Part shown: positions 16,417 to 24,190 of the stretch, one piece after another
Position numbering within the stretch: the first letter of the stretch is position 1
How the letters are laid out: the number at the start of each line of letters is the position of its first letter
Origin: Sphingopyxis sp. KK2
GTDB taxonomy: Bacteria > Pseudomonadota > Alphaproteobacteria > Sphingomonadales > Sphingomonadaceae
Direction: 5' to 3'
NCBI RefSeq assembly: GCF_001990265.1
Contig: NZ_LYVN01000023.1
Location: forward strand, 1 to 42,435
DNA: 42,435 nt
Program-made: the position numbers and the translations under genes
Notes under the pieces: generated by a model
The model's input: only the letters and a program-made list of their open reading frames with translations
The model's database searches: none
What the model was told of the DNA's origin: nothing

Positions 16417-16480
16417 CGATGGCAGCTTCGGGCGCGGCGAGGTGCAGCAGCACGCCCGCCCAGGCGCCCGCGCCGATCAT
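16417..16480 (-). other. Signal-peptide-coding fragment in the shifted frame
   Basis: ATG 16478-16480 overlaps the TGA of the heme A synthase gene and starts 21-22 codons of typical signal-peptide composition ending AAPEAAIA. The reading then loses sense after about codon 26. It is the likely true start of the secreted protein whose body lies in the next frame. Confidence 0.55.
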
Positions 16481-17517
16481 GCGGGCGGGCGGCCCAGCCG
16501 ATGCAGCGCCGTCGCCGCCGTCGCGACGAGGATCGCGCCGGTCACCTGGTGCAGCACCGCGATCCACAGCGACACGCCGCTGAGCACGGTCAGGATGCCG
16601 AGCATCATCTGCACGACGACAACGGCGACCAGCATGGTCGCGACGCGCGTCGAACCGCGCCGCGCCATCGCGCGGGCGAGCCAGAGCAAGGCGAGCGCGG
16701 CGACCCACGACCACCAGCGGTGGAGGAAATGCAGCAGGAAGGGATCGTTGGTCAGCGCCATCCACGCGCCGTCCGACCAGTCGATACCCTCGGGCACGAA
16801 ATGATCGTTCATCGCCGGCCAGGTGTTCGCAACCTGCCCGGCATTGAGCCCGGCGACCCAGGCGCCGAGCAGCAACTGGACGAACAGGATCGCGATCACG
16901 CCGATCGCACCGCCGGTCAGTCGCGCGGGCTTCGCCTGCGGGTCGCGCGCGAGCGCCGACAGGTCGCGCGCCGTCCACACCAGCCCTGCCAGCAGGAAGA
17001 GCGCGGTGAGCAAATGCGTCGCGAGCCGGAAGTGGCTGACGTCGGTCCGATATTCGAGCCCCGAGGCGACCATCCACCAACCGATCGCGCCCTGCAGCCC
17101 GACGAGCGAGGTCAGCGCGAACAGCCGCCAGCCGTAACCGCTCGGGATCGCGCGCCGGAATGCGAACCAGGCGAGCGGGATCAGCATCGCGCCGCCGACG
17201 AGGCGACCGAGGATGCGGTGCAGCCATTCCCAAAAGAAAATGGCCTTAAACGCCGACAACGACATGCCGACGTTGATCTCCTTATATTCGGGGATCTGCT
17301 GATATTTGTGGAATTCTTCCTGCCAGCCCGCTTCGCTGAGCGGCGGCAGCACGCCCGACACCGGCTTCCATTCGGTGATCGACAGGCCCGATTCGGTCAG
17401 GCGGGTGATGCCGCCGACGGCCACGACGAGGATGACCAGCAGCGCGACGGCCCAGAGCCAGCGCGCGAGCGCGGCGGGTCGGGGGCCGGCGGGGGTCGAA
17501 ACAGGAATATTCGCCAT
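16477..17517 (-). CDS. ctaA: Heme A synthase, Cox15/CtaA type
   Basis: 346 residues with eight membrane helices. Conserved pieces are GGITRLTESGLSITEWKPV near the N-terminus, EFHKYQQIPEYKEIN, FFWEWLHRILGR, the mid HLLTALFLLAGL and HFLHRWWSWVAA, which carry the haem-ligand histidines. The enzyme oxidises the C8 methyl of haem O to give haem A for cytochrome oxidase. This is the longer Cox15 form typical of alphaproteobacteria. It is coupled by ATGA to the secreted protein downstream and lies 87 bases from the divergent M48 gene. Confidence 0.95.
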   Translation of the reverse strand: MANIPVSTPAGPRPAALARWLWAVALLVILVVAVGGITRLTESGLSITEWKPVSGVLPPLSEAGWQEEFHKYQQIPEYKEINVGMSLSAFKAIFFWEWLHRILGRLVGGAMLIPLAWFAFRRAIPSGYGWRLFALTSLVGLQGAIGWWMVASGLEYRTDVSHFRLATHLLTALFLLAGLVWTARDLSALARDPQAKPARLTGGAIGVIAILFVQLLLGAWVAGLNAGQVANTWPAMNDHFVPEGIDWSDGAWMALTNDPFLLHFLHRWWSWVAALALLWLARAMARRGSTRVATMLVAVVVVQMMLGILTVLSGVSLWIAVLHQVTGAILVATAATALHRLGRPPA

Positions 17518-17604
17518 CGCCGCCCTATCGTCGCTCGCCCCGACTTAGGCAAGGGGGCCGCGAAAATCATGGCCGGGGGACAAGGCGGTTGATATCAGGC
17601 CACG

Positions 17605-18531
17605 ATGCGCTGGCCGACCCTTTTCCTGCTCACCGCCGCGGCGATGCTCGCCCCGGCCGGCGCGGCGCATGGCGCGGCATCCGGTACCGATGCGCGTGCG
17701 GCGCAGGAAGCCCGGCTCGCCACCATCGCCTATCGGCTGACGACGGGCAGCGCGCGCTGGTGCCCCCAAACCGCCCCGCAGCCCGGCTGGCTCTTGTCCG
17801 ACCCGCGCCGCTTCGGCGACCGCGACTGGGCAAAGGCGAAGGCCGCCTATGGCGCGTCCGGCGACGGCCCGTTCATCGCCGGGCTTGCCCCCGCATCGCC
17901 CGCTGCACGCGCCGGCCTCGCGCGCGGGACGGGGATCGCGGCGATCAATGGCGAACCGGTCCCGACGCTCAGCGCCGACGCGACGGTTCGCATCGACGCC
18001 ATCGTCGTGATGCTCGATCGCCTCGATCCCGCGGCGGCGCTGACAATTACCGACGACGCGGGCACGGTCCATCGGCTCGACCCGGCGCCCGGCTGCGCGA
18101 GCAGCTTCCGCATCGAGACGTCGGGGCCGCAGGCCGCCGCCAATGGCAAGCTCGTCCGCCTGACGCTGCGCCTCGCGCAGTCGATCGCCGACGATCAGGA
18201 GATGGCGGCCGTGGTCGCGCACGAACTGGCGCATAATATCCTGCGCCACCACGACCGGCTCGCGGATGGCCGCAACGTCGACCTCATCCGGCAGACCGAG
18301 CTCGAGGCCGACCGGCTGGCGGTGTGGCTGATGGCCGATGCGGGTTACGACCCCGCCGCCGCGATCCGTTTCTGGACCCGGCACAAGAAACCGTTGGTCC
18401 GCGCCGCGAGCCACCCCCCGCGCAAGGAGCGGATCGCCGCGATCGAAGCCGAAATCGCCGCGATGCAGGCGGCCCGCGCCGCCGACCCCGCCGCGGCGCC
18501 CTTGGAATTGCGCGGCGCCTTCCTATTTTGA
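17605..18531 (+). CDS. Periplasmic M48-family zinc metallopeptidase with PDZ-like insert
   Basis: 308 residues. Residues 1-24 are a signal peptide ending AGAAHGA. A PDZ-like region (about 90-165: FIAGLAPASPAARAGL...) precedes the zinc motif HELAH (VVAHELAHNILRHH) and the third ligand region ELEADRLA. M48 proteases of this form act on misfolded envelope proteins, as BepA and LoiP do. The protein ends with an Ala/Glu-rich helix. It is followed after 33 bases by msrA; both fit envelope or oxidative stress repair. Confidence 0.87.
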   Translation: MRWPTLFLLTAAAMLAPAGAAHGAASGTDARAAQEARLATIAYRLTTGSARWCPQTAPQPGWLLSDPRRFGDRDWAKAKAAYGASGDGPFIAGLAPASPAARAGLARGTGIAAINGEPVPTLSADATVRIDAIVVMLDRLDPAAALTITDDAGTVHRLDPAPGCASSFRIETSGPQAAANGKLVRLTLRLAQSIADDQEMAAVVAHELAHNILRHHDRLADGRNVDLIRQTELEADRLAVWLMADAGYDPAAAIRFWTRHKKPLVRAASHPPRKERIAAIEAEIAAMQAARAADPAAAPLELRGAFLF

Positions 18532-18564
18532 CGCCATAGCCTCTCCCCCGAAAGGACCATCAGC

Positions 18565-19098
18565 ATGACCCAGGAAACCGCGATTTTTGCCGGAGGCTGT
18601 TTCTGGTGCACCGAAGCGGTGTTCCAGGGGCTGGCCGGCGTCGACAAGGTCGAAAGCGGTTATATCGGCGGCGATGTCGCGGACCCGACCTACAAGCAGG
18701 TCTGCAGCGGCAACACCGGCCATGCCGAGGCGATCCGCATCACCTTCGACCCCAGCGTGATTTCCTATGACGACCTTCTCGACGTCCATTTCGCGACGCA
18801 CGACCCGACGACGCTCAACCGCCAGGGCAACGACATCGGCACCCAATATCGCAGCGCGCTGTTCCCGCTTGATGCCGCGCAGGGCGATGCCGCGCGCGCC
18901 GGGATCGATCGCGCGCAGGCCGACCAGTCGGCCCCGATCGTCACCACCATCGAACCGCCCGCGACCTGGTATCCGGCCGAGGATTATCATCAGAATTATT
19001 GGGACGGCGAAGGCCAGCGCAATCCCTATTGCATGGCGGTGATCCCGCCCAAGCTCGCCAAGCTGCGTAAGGGATTCGCCGAACGGCTGCGCGGATAG
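18565..19098 (+). CDS. msrA: Peptide-methionine (S)-S-oxide reductase
   Basis: 177 residues with the active-site motif GGCFWCTEA (Cys12 catalytic, Cys15 nearby). The conserved YIGGDVADPTYKQVCSG, GHAEAIRITFDP and YHQNYW segments follow. MsrA reduces the S epimer of methionine sulfoxide using thioredoxin. A GAAAGGA ribosome-binding site at 18549-18555 precedes the ATG. There is no signal peptide, so it is cytoplasmic. No msrB is nearby. Confidence 0.97.
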   Translation: MTQETAIFAGGCFWCTEAVFQGLAGVDKVESGYIGGDVADPTYKQVCSGNTGHAEAIRITFDPSVISYDDLLDVHFATHDPTTLNRQGNDIGTQYRSALFPLDAAQGDAARAGIDRAQADQSAPIVTTIEPPATWYPAEDYHQNYWDGEGQRNPYCMAVIPPKLAKLRKGFAERLRG

Positions 19099-19188
19099 GG
19101 CCGGTTGCCGACTAATCTGGATCAGGAATCGAGCAATATCCTTACCCAAAAGGGGCATCGTACGTAGCGCTATTGCGAAATGGCGGAA

Positions 19189-19231
19189 TGACGTCACTTC
19201 TCGTTGACTTGCCCGCGGTTTAGGCTAGCGG
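19189..19231 (+). promoter_or_regulatory. Predicted promoter of the yfiRNB operon
   Basis: TTGACTT (19204-19210) is followed after 13 bases by GCTAGCGG (19224-19231), of the same layout as other promoters here. An 8-bp perfect palindrome TGACGTCA (19189-19196) sits just upstream and could be a regulator half-site. The 167-base gap after msrA is clearly lower in GC than the genes around it. Confidence 0.4.
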
Positions 19232-19265
19232 ACGCCGCCAATCCGGGGCAGCTTGCCCGGGCGCG

Positions 19266-19829
19266 GTGGGGGTCGCAAAACGGGTGCTGGCATCATTGTT
19301 CCTGATCGGCGCGATCACATCGACGCCGCAGATGTCGGTTCAGGCCGCCAGCCAGACGATCGTCGAGGACGGCATCGACGGGATGACCAATGCGGTCAAC
19401 CGGATGCTCGGCGGGATCATCACCTACGCCCGCTGGCCCGGCGCGGCCGACAGCAATCGCACGCTCTGCCTCGTCGGTACGCCCCGGCTCACCGACCGGA
19501 TCGCGCCGACGCTGCCCGGCAACGGCCCGCGGATCATCCTGCGCCGGACGACCGCCGCGGCGGTGACGGGCGGCGGCGATTGCGACATTCTCTTTTTCGG
19601 GCGGATGCCGGACGCCGACCGCCAGCGGTTGATCGGCTGGGTGCGCGGTCGCCCCGTGCTGACCATCAGCGACGACGATCCCGGCTGCCTCTATGGCGCG
19701 ATGTTCTGCCTCGCGCAAAAGCCCGCCGGCGTCAGTTTCTCGGTCAATCTCGATGCCATCGCGCGCGGCCCGATCCGCGTCGACCCGCGCGTGCTCAAGA
19801 TCGGCCAGGGTGGGGGAGGCACGCCATGA
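19266..19829 (+). CDS. yfiR: YfiR-family periplasmic regulator of diguanylate cyclase
   Basis: 187 residues from GTG 19266; another in-frame GTG six codons later is possible. A signal peptide ends near QAA. The segments AVNRMLGGIITYARWPG, NRTLCLVG, GDCDILFFGRM and SDDDPGCLYGAMFC match YfiR (DUF4154). All four cysteines expected for the two disulfides of YfiR are present. In Pseudomonas, YfiR in the periplasm holds the YfiN cyclase off until envelope stress or YfiB relieves it. Its stop overlaps the yfiN start as ATGA. Confidence 0.88.
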   Translation: MGVAKRVLASLFLIGAITSTPQMSVQAASQTIVEDGIDGMTNAVNRMLGGIITYARWPGAADSNRTLCLVGTPRLTDRIAPTLPGNGPRIILRRTTAAAVTGGGDCDILFFGRMPDADRQRLIGWVRGRPVLTISDDDPGCLYGAMFCLAQKPAGVSFSVNLDAIARGPIRVDPRVLKIGQGGGGTP

Positions 19830-21043
19830 CGCGCCACGCTTCCACCGCTTCGAGCGCCCGAACGACGCTCCAGAAACTCCTCTCGCGCTTCCATTTCGGC
19901 GTCACCCTGTTCGCGGTGGCGCTGTCGGGGCTGACGATCCTGCTCTCCGGCATCACCGCGATGCGCGGCTATGCCGATCGCAATATCGAACTCGCGGCAC
20001 AGCTTGGCGCCTATGGCGTCGAGCCCGCGCTGGTGTTCAACGATGCCGCCGCGGCGCGCGAAGGGCTGGCCCCGCTGATGAAGCTTCCGGGTATTGCCAA
20101 GCTGCGCGTGCTCGACGACCGCGGCCGGCCGCTGACCGAATGGGCATCGCCAACCGAGGACCCCGCACCGCTGCTGACCCGCGCCTTCTTCCCCAGGCCC
20201 TTCGCCGTGACGATCCACCGCAACGGCTCGGCGATCGGCACGATCGAGGTGTGGGGCGATTCGACGACGCTGATCGACTATGTTCGCATCGGCCTGCTCG
20301 CCGGGCTCGCCTGCCTGATCATCACCGCGCTCGGCACGATCGTGATGGCGCGGCGCTTCGAATATGAACTGGTGAAACCGCTGGGCGAGATCGCGACCGT
20401 CGCGCATGACGTGCGCCTGCACCGCCGCTTCGACAAGCGTGTACAGCCGCTGCGCATCGCCGAACTCGACCGGCTGGGCGGCGACATCAACGCGCTGCTC
20501 GACGAACTGCAGGGCTGGCAGGGCAGCATGGAAAGCGAACGCGCGATGCTCGCGCACCGCGCCTCGCACGACGGGCTGACCGAGCTGCCCAACAGAGCCG
20601 CCTTCGACGAACAACTCGCGCTGCGCATCGCCGCCGCCGCGCAGCACGGCACGCGCCTCGCGCTGCTCTTCATCGACGCCGACAATTTCAAGGCGGCGAA
20701 CGACCGTTTCGGCCATGCGGCGGGCGACGCCGTGCTCGTCGCGCTGTCCGACCGTATTCGCGATACGCTGCACAACCGGGATTTCGCGGCGCGCATCGGC
20801 GGCGACGAATTCGTCGTGCTGGTCGACCCGCTCGATCCGGCGGTCGAGCCCAAGGTCTTGGCCGACCGGATTCGCGCCGGCATTTCGCAGCCCCTCACCC
20901 TCCCGGGCGGCGAACCATATCGCCCGACCGCCAGCGTCGGCGTCGCCCTCTATCCCGACGAAGCGACCGACGCCGCCGCGCTGCTCACCGCCGCCGATGC
21001 CGCGATGTACGCCGACAAATTGTCGAACCGAACCCGAAGCTGA
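19826..21043 (+). CDS. yfiN: YfiN-like membrane diguanylate cyclase
   Basis: 405 residues. TM1 is at 24-45, a periplasmic CHASE8-like domain at about 46-150, TM2 at 154-176, then a HAMP region (about 180-235) and a GGDEF domain. The active-site motif GGDEF is intact at 325-329, and the substrate-binding DADNFKAANDRFGHAAGD is present, so it should make cyclic di-GMP. The inhibitory RxxD site expected before GGDEF reads HNRD (316-319), lacking the first arginine, so product inhibition may be weak. It is coupled to yfiR and followed by yfiB after 17 bases. Confidence 0.92.
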   Translation: MTRHASTASSARTTLQKLLSRFHFGVTLFAVALSGLTILLSGITAMRGYADRNIELAAQLGAYGVEPALVFNDAAAAREGLAPLMKLPGIAKLRVLDDRGRPLTEWASPTEDPAPLLTRAFFPRPFAVTIHRNGSAIGTIEVWGDSTTLIDYVRIGLLAGLACLIITALGTIVMARRFEYELVKPLGEIATVAHDVRLHRRFDKRVQPLRIAELDRLGGDINALLDELQGWQGSMESERAMLAHRASHDGLTELPNRAAFDEQLALRIAAAAQHGTRLALLFIDADNFKAANDRFGHAAGDAVLVALSDRIRDTLHNRDFAARIGGDEFVVLVDPLDPAVEPKVLADRIRAGISQPLTLPGGEPYRPTASVGVALYPDEATDAAALLTAADAAMYADKLSNRTRS

Positions 21044-21060
21044 ACCGAAAGCGTGTCCCG

Positions 21061-21561
21061 ATGACCCCCACATTGCCCCGCTCGATCCGCACCTTGCTGG
21101 TCTTCGCCGTCGCTGCGCTGGTCGCGGCGTGCGCCAGCGTGCCGCCGCCGACCGGCTTCAATGCCGCGCAGATCGCAATGTTGAAGTCCGAGGGCTTTGT
21201 CGAAACCGACAAGGGCTGGGAACTGACGATGCCCGAACGCCTGTTGTTCGAAACCGACAAGAGCGACGTGCCGCCCGAACAGCAGCGGCGCATCGGCGGG
21301 ATCGCCGCCAAGCTGGTGTCGGTGGGCATCGAGACCGCGCGTATCGAAGGCCACACCGATTCGACGGGCAGCAGCGCCTATAACCTCACGCTGTCGCAGG
21401 CGCGCGCGCAGTCGGTTGCGGCGCCGATGCAGGCGAGCGGGATGACATTCGCCGCCGACCAGGTCATCGGCCGCGGCGAAGCGCTTCCCTTGTCGAGCAA
21501 CGCCACCGCCGAGGGTCGCCAGGACAACCGCCGCGTCGTGGTGATCGTCTGGCCGCAATAG
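21061..21561 (+). CDS. yfiB: YfiB-like OmpA-domain lipoprotein
   Basis: 166 residues. The lipobox LVAAC gives an outer-membrane lipoprotein. The OmpA peptidoglycan-binding domain shows LLFETDKSDVPPEQ, IEGHTDSTGSSAYN and LSQARAQSV. In the Pseudomonas YfiBNR system, YfiB sequesters YfiR at the outer membrane and so frees YfiN. Its place directly after yfiR and yfiN makes this the third part of the module rather than a generic Pal/OmpA protein. Confidence 0.88.
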   Translation: MTPTLPRSIRTLLVFAVAALVAACASVPPPTGFNAAQIAMLKSEGFVETDKGWELTMPERLLFETDKSDVPPEQQRRIGGIAAKLVSVGIETARIEGHTDSTGSSAYNLTLSQARAQSVAAPMQASGMTFAADQVIGRGEALPLSSNATAEGRQDNRRVVVIVWPQ

Positions 21562-21567
21562 GCGGCT

Positions 21568-22344
21568 CTACTGGGCGGCGCTCCGCTTGCGCTCTTCGGC
21601 CTCGATATAATTGACCAGCGCGTCGCCGATCTCGCGCTCGATGCGCGCCTCGGCACCGGGCGACAGGTCGCGATTGGCCCATTGCCGGTCGATCTCGTTC
21701 TTCTGCTCGACCAGCGTCTGCATCTTGCGCCCCGTCGGCGTCAGGCCAAAGCGCATCACCGCGATCCGCTGATCGGGCGTCAGGTCGCGCACGCCGCGCA
21801 CCGCCGCCCTGCGTTTGTCGGCATCAACCGAGGCGCCGCTCACGCTGAGTTCCTGGTCGCCGCTCATCTGGCCGACGAGTTCCTTCGACGTGGCAGCGAA
21901 ATCGAGATGCCCCGTCACCGAGCGCATCAGCGCCTGGCCGGCATCGGAGCGCCAGAAGGCCGCCAGTTCGCCGATTTCCGCCATGGTGAAATTGCTCGCG
22001 AAAAACGCCCCGACCGCCGCATTATAGTCGGGCAGCATCAACTGGAGCTCGTCCATCATGATCGGCCGCATCGTGTCGAGGAACAGCTTTTCGATCCCCG
22101 GATATTCTTCCTTGAGCGCCACCAGATTGGGATCGGTGGAAAAGGCCTGCGCCGCGATGCCGGCCAGCACCTTGTCGACCTGCCCCGCCATATCGTTCGA
22201 TTCATTGACAAGCTTCGCCAATTCGAGCGCCGCCGCCTTATGGGCATCGCTCTGCGTCGCGGGCGGAGCGGCCAGCGCCGCCGGCGCGGGCGCGAACGAC
22301 GCAGACAGCATCGCGGCAAGACCGATGGAAAGCAGATAACGCAT
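21568..22344 (-). CDS. DUF2059-type secreted protein
   Basis: 258 residues from ATG 22342-22344 (MRYLLSIGLAAML), with a signal peptide ending ALAAP. The body is helical. The segment NFTMAEIGELAAFWRSDAGQAL is the signature of DUF2059 proteins, and a long C-terminal charged helix follows (EKNEIDRQ... AEERKRSAAQ). The role of these periplasmic proteins is not settled. It converges on yfiB with a 6-base gap and is divergent from galU. Confidence 0.8.
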   Translation of the reverse strand: MRYLLSIGLAAMLSASFAPAPAALAAPPATQSDAHKAAALELAKLVNESNDMAGQVDKVLAGIAAQAFSTDPNLVALKEEYPGIEKLFLDTMRPIMMDELQLMLPDYNAAVGAFFASNFTMAEIGELAAFWRSDAGQALMRSVTGHLDFAATSKELVGQMSGDQELSVSGASVDADKRRAAVRGVRDLTPDQRIAVMRFGLTPTGRKMQTLVEQKNEIDRQWANRDLSPGAEARIEREIGDALVNYIEAEERKRSAAQ

Positions 22345-22473
22345 GTCGAACCCCCCGATGGCCACCCGCCACATCCCGGATCGCCCTGCCCCCCGCATCG
22401 CGCAACCGCCTTTGCCGCGCAACGGTTTTTCGGATTCTTTCCTTGGCGAACAAAGCCCGCTAAGCCCGCCGCC

Positions 22474-23337
22474 ATGAAACCGATCCGCAAAGCCGTCTTT
22501 CCCGTCGCCGGCCTCGGCACCCGCTTCCTTCCGGCGACCAAGGCGATCCCCAAGGAAATGCTGCCGGTCGTCGATCGCCCGCTGATCCAATATGCGGTCG
22601 ACGAAGCGCGCGAGGCCGGGATCGAGCAGATGATCTTCGTCACCGGGCGCGGCAAGAGCGCGATCGAGGATCATTTCGACATCGCCTTCGAACTCGAAAA
22701 GACGATGTCCGAACGCGGCAAGGACCTGTCGGTGCTCGAACCGACGCGCCTCGGCCCGGGCAATTGCGCCTATGTCCGCCAGCAGGAGCCGCTCGGGCTC
22801 GGCCATGCGATCTGGTGCGCGCGCGACATCGTCGGCGACGAGCCCTTCGCCATCTTCCTGCCCGACGAATTCATGCACGGCACGCCCGGCTGCATGAAGC
22901 AGATGGTCGATGCGTATCACAAGGTCGGCGGCAACCTGATCTCGGTGCTCGAAGTGCCGCACGAACAGGTGTCGAGCTATGGCGTCATCACGCCCGGCGC
23001 GCAGGACGGGCCGCTCACCGAAGTGCGCGGGCTCGTCGAAAAGCCGAAGGTCGCAGAGGCGCCCTCGAACCTGATCGTCTCGGGCCGCTACATTCTGCAG
23101 CCCGAGGTCATGCGCGTCCTCGAACGGCAGGAAAAGGGCGCCGGCGGCGAAATCCAACTCACCGATGCGATGGCCGAGATGATCGGGACGCAGTCCTTCC
23201 ATGCCGTCACCTTCGACGGCGCCCGCTATGACTGCGGATCGAAGGCGGGCTATATTCAGGCGAACCTGGCGGTCGCGCTCGAACGGCCGGACATCGCGGA
23301 AGAAGTCCGCGCCTTCGCGATCGACCTGCTCCAATAG
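22474..23337 (+). CDS. galU: UTP-glucose-1-phosphate uridylyltransferase
   Basis: 287 residues, the usual GalU length. VFPVAGLGTRFLPATKAIPK is the nucleotide-binding N-terminus, and PKEMLPVVDRPLIQYAVDEA, GLGHAIWCAR and GLVEKPK complete the pattern. It forms UDP-glucose from UTP and glucose-1-phosphate for exopolysaccharide, LPS and glycosphingolipid synthesis in sphingomonads. The ATG at 22474 lies 129 bases from the divergent DUF2059 gene. A strong hairpin follows the stop. Confidence 0.96.
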   Translation: MKPIRKAVFPVAGLGTRFLPATKAIPKEMLPVVDRPLIQYAVDEAREAGIEQMIFVTGRGKSAIEDHFDIAFELEKTMSERGKDLSVLEPTRLGPGNCAYVRQQEPLGLGHAIWCARDIVGDEPFAIFLPDEFMHGTPGCMKQMVDAYHKVGGNLISVLEVPHEQVSSYGVITPGAQDGPLTEVRGLVEKPKVAEAPSNLIVSGRYILQPEVMRVLERQEKGAGGEIQLTDAMAEMIGTQSFHAVTFDGARYDCGSKAGYIQANLAVALERPDIAEEVRAFAIDLLQ

Positions 23338-23339
23338 GA

Positions 23340-23363
23340 CCGGCGGCGGAGGCCCGCCGCCGG
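23340..23363. terminator. Hairpin between convergent galU and aqpZ
   Basis: Perfect 10-bp stem, CCGGCGGCGG (23340-23349) and CCGCCGCCGG (23354-23363), with loop AGGC. It fills the 34-base gap between two converging stops. There is no T-run on either side, so it is terminator-like and perhaps bidirectional rather than a classical rho-independent terminator. Confidence 0.55.
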
Positions 23364-23371
23364 CCGGTTCC

Positions 23372-24094
23372 TCAGACCCCCTCGATATTGGGCTTGGGGA
23401 AGGTGTCGGCACCGATGGTGCGATAGAGCCACCCGCCGAGCGCGCCGCCGATCAGCGGCGCCACCCAGAACAGCCACAATTGCTGAAGCGCGAGGCCGCC
23501 GACGACCAGCGCCGGCCCCGTGCTGCGCGCCGGATTGACCGAGGTGTTGGTCACCGGGATCGAGATCAGGTGGATCAGCGTCAGCCCGAGCCCGATCGCG
23601 AGCGGCGCAAAGCCGGCCGGCGCGCGCCCGTCGGTCGACCCCATGATGATCCACAGGAAGACCGCGGTCAGCACGATCTCGATAATCAGCGCCGACCAGA
23701 TGTCGTAATTGCCCGGCGATCCGGCATCGAAGCCATTGGCGGCGAGCCCCTTTGCGATGTCGTAGGTCGGACTGCCCTGCGCGATATAATAGAGCAGGAA
23801 GGCGGCAACGATCGCGCCGAGCACCTGCGCCGCCACATAGAACGGAATGTCGCGCGCCTCGAAACGCCCGCCGGCCCACAGGCCGACCGTCACCGCCGGA
23901 TTGAGATGGCATCCCGAAATATGGCCGATCGCATAAGCCATGGTGACGACGGTAAGCCCGAAGGCGAGCGAGACGCCGAGCAGCCCGATCCCGACGTCGG
24001 GAAAAGCCGCCGCGAGGACGGCACTGCCGCAGCCGCCGAACACAAGCCAGAAGGTGCCGATAAATTCGGCCAAGCCCTTTTGCATGTTACTCAT
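23372..24094 (-). CDS. aqpZ: Aquaporin Z
   Basis: 240 residues from ATG 24092-24094, preceded by a GGAGGAGAGGG ribosome-binding site. Six membrane helices and both NPA boxes are present: HLNPAVT (Asn65) and TSVNPARS (near 191). [13 protein letters not shown] before the second box fits the narrow AqpZ selectivity filter with His, Thr and Arg. It is a water channel of the inner membrane. An upstream in-frame extension lacks features of a membrane protein and is not used. Confidence 0.95.
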   Translation of the reverse strand: MSNMQKGLAEFIGTFWLVFGGCGSAVLAAAFPDVGIGLLGVSLAFGLTVVTMAYAIGHISGCHLNPAVTVGLWAGGRFEARDIPFYVAAQVLGAIVAAFLLYYIAQGSPTYDIAKGLAANGFDAGSPGNYDIWSALIIEIVLTAVFLWIIMGSTDGRAPAGFAPLAIGLGLTLIHLISIPVTNTSVNPARSTGPALVVGGLALQQLWLFWVAPLIGGALGGWLYRTIGADTFPKPNIEGV

Positions 24095-24190
24095 ATGACC
24101 CTCTCCTCCGCGCCGACGGTCATGAGCGCCGCAGGCGCGCGGAAAGACTAGCATCGCGGGGCCCGGCGGCAAGCCTTTGGTCCGGGTGGA

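Noticed and set aside
15833..17592. Long open frames in other frames across heme A synthase and the secreted protein
   Set aside because: They lack motifs and overlap Cox15. Only the first codons from ATG 16480 are meaningful, as a signal-peptide fragment.
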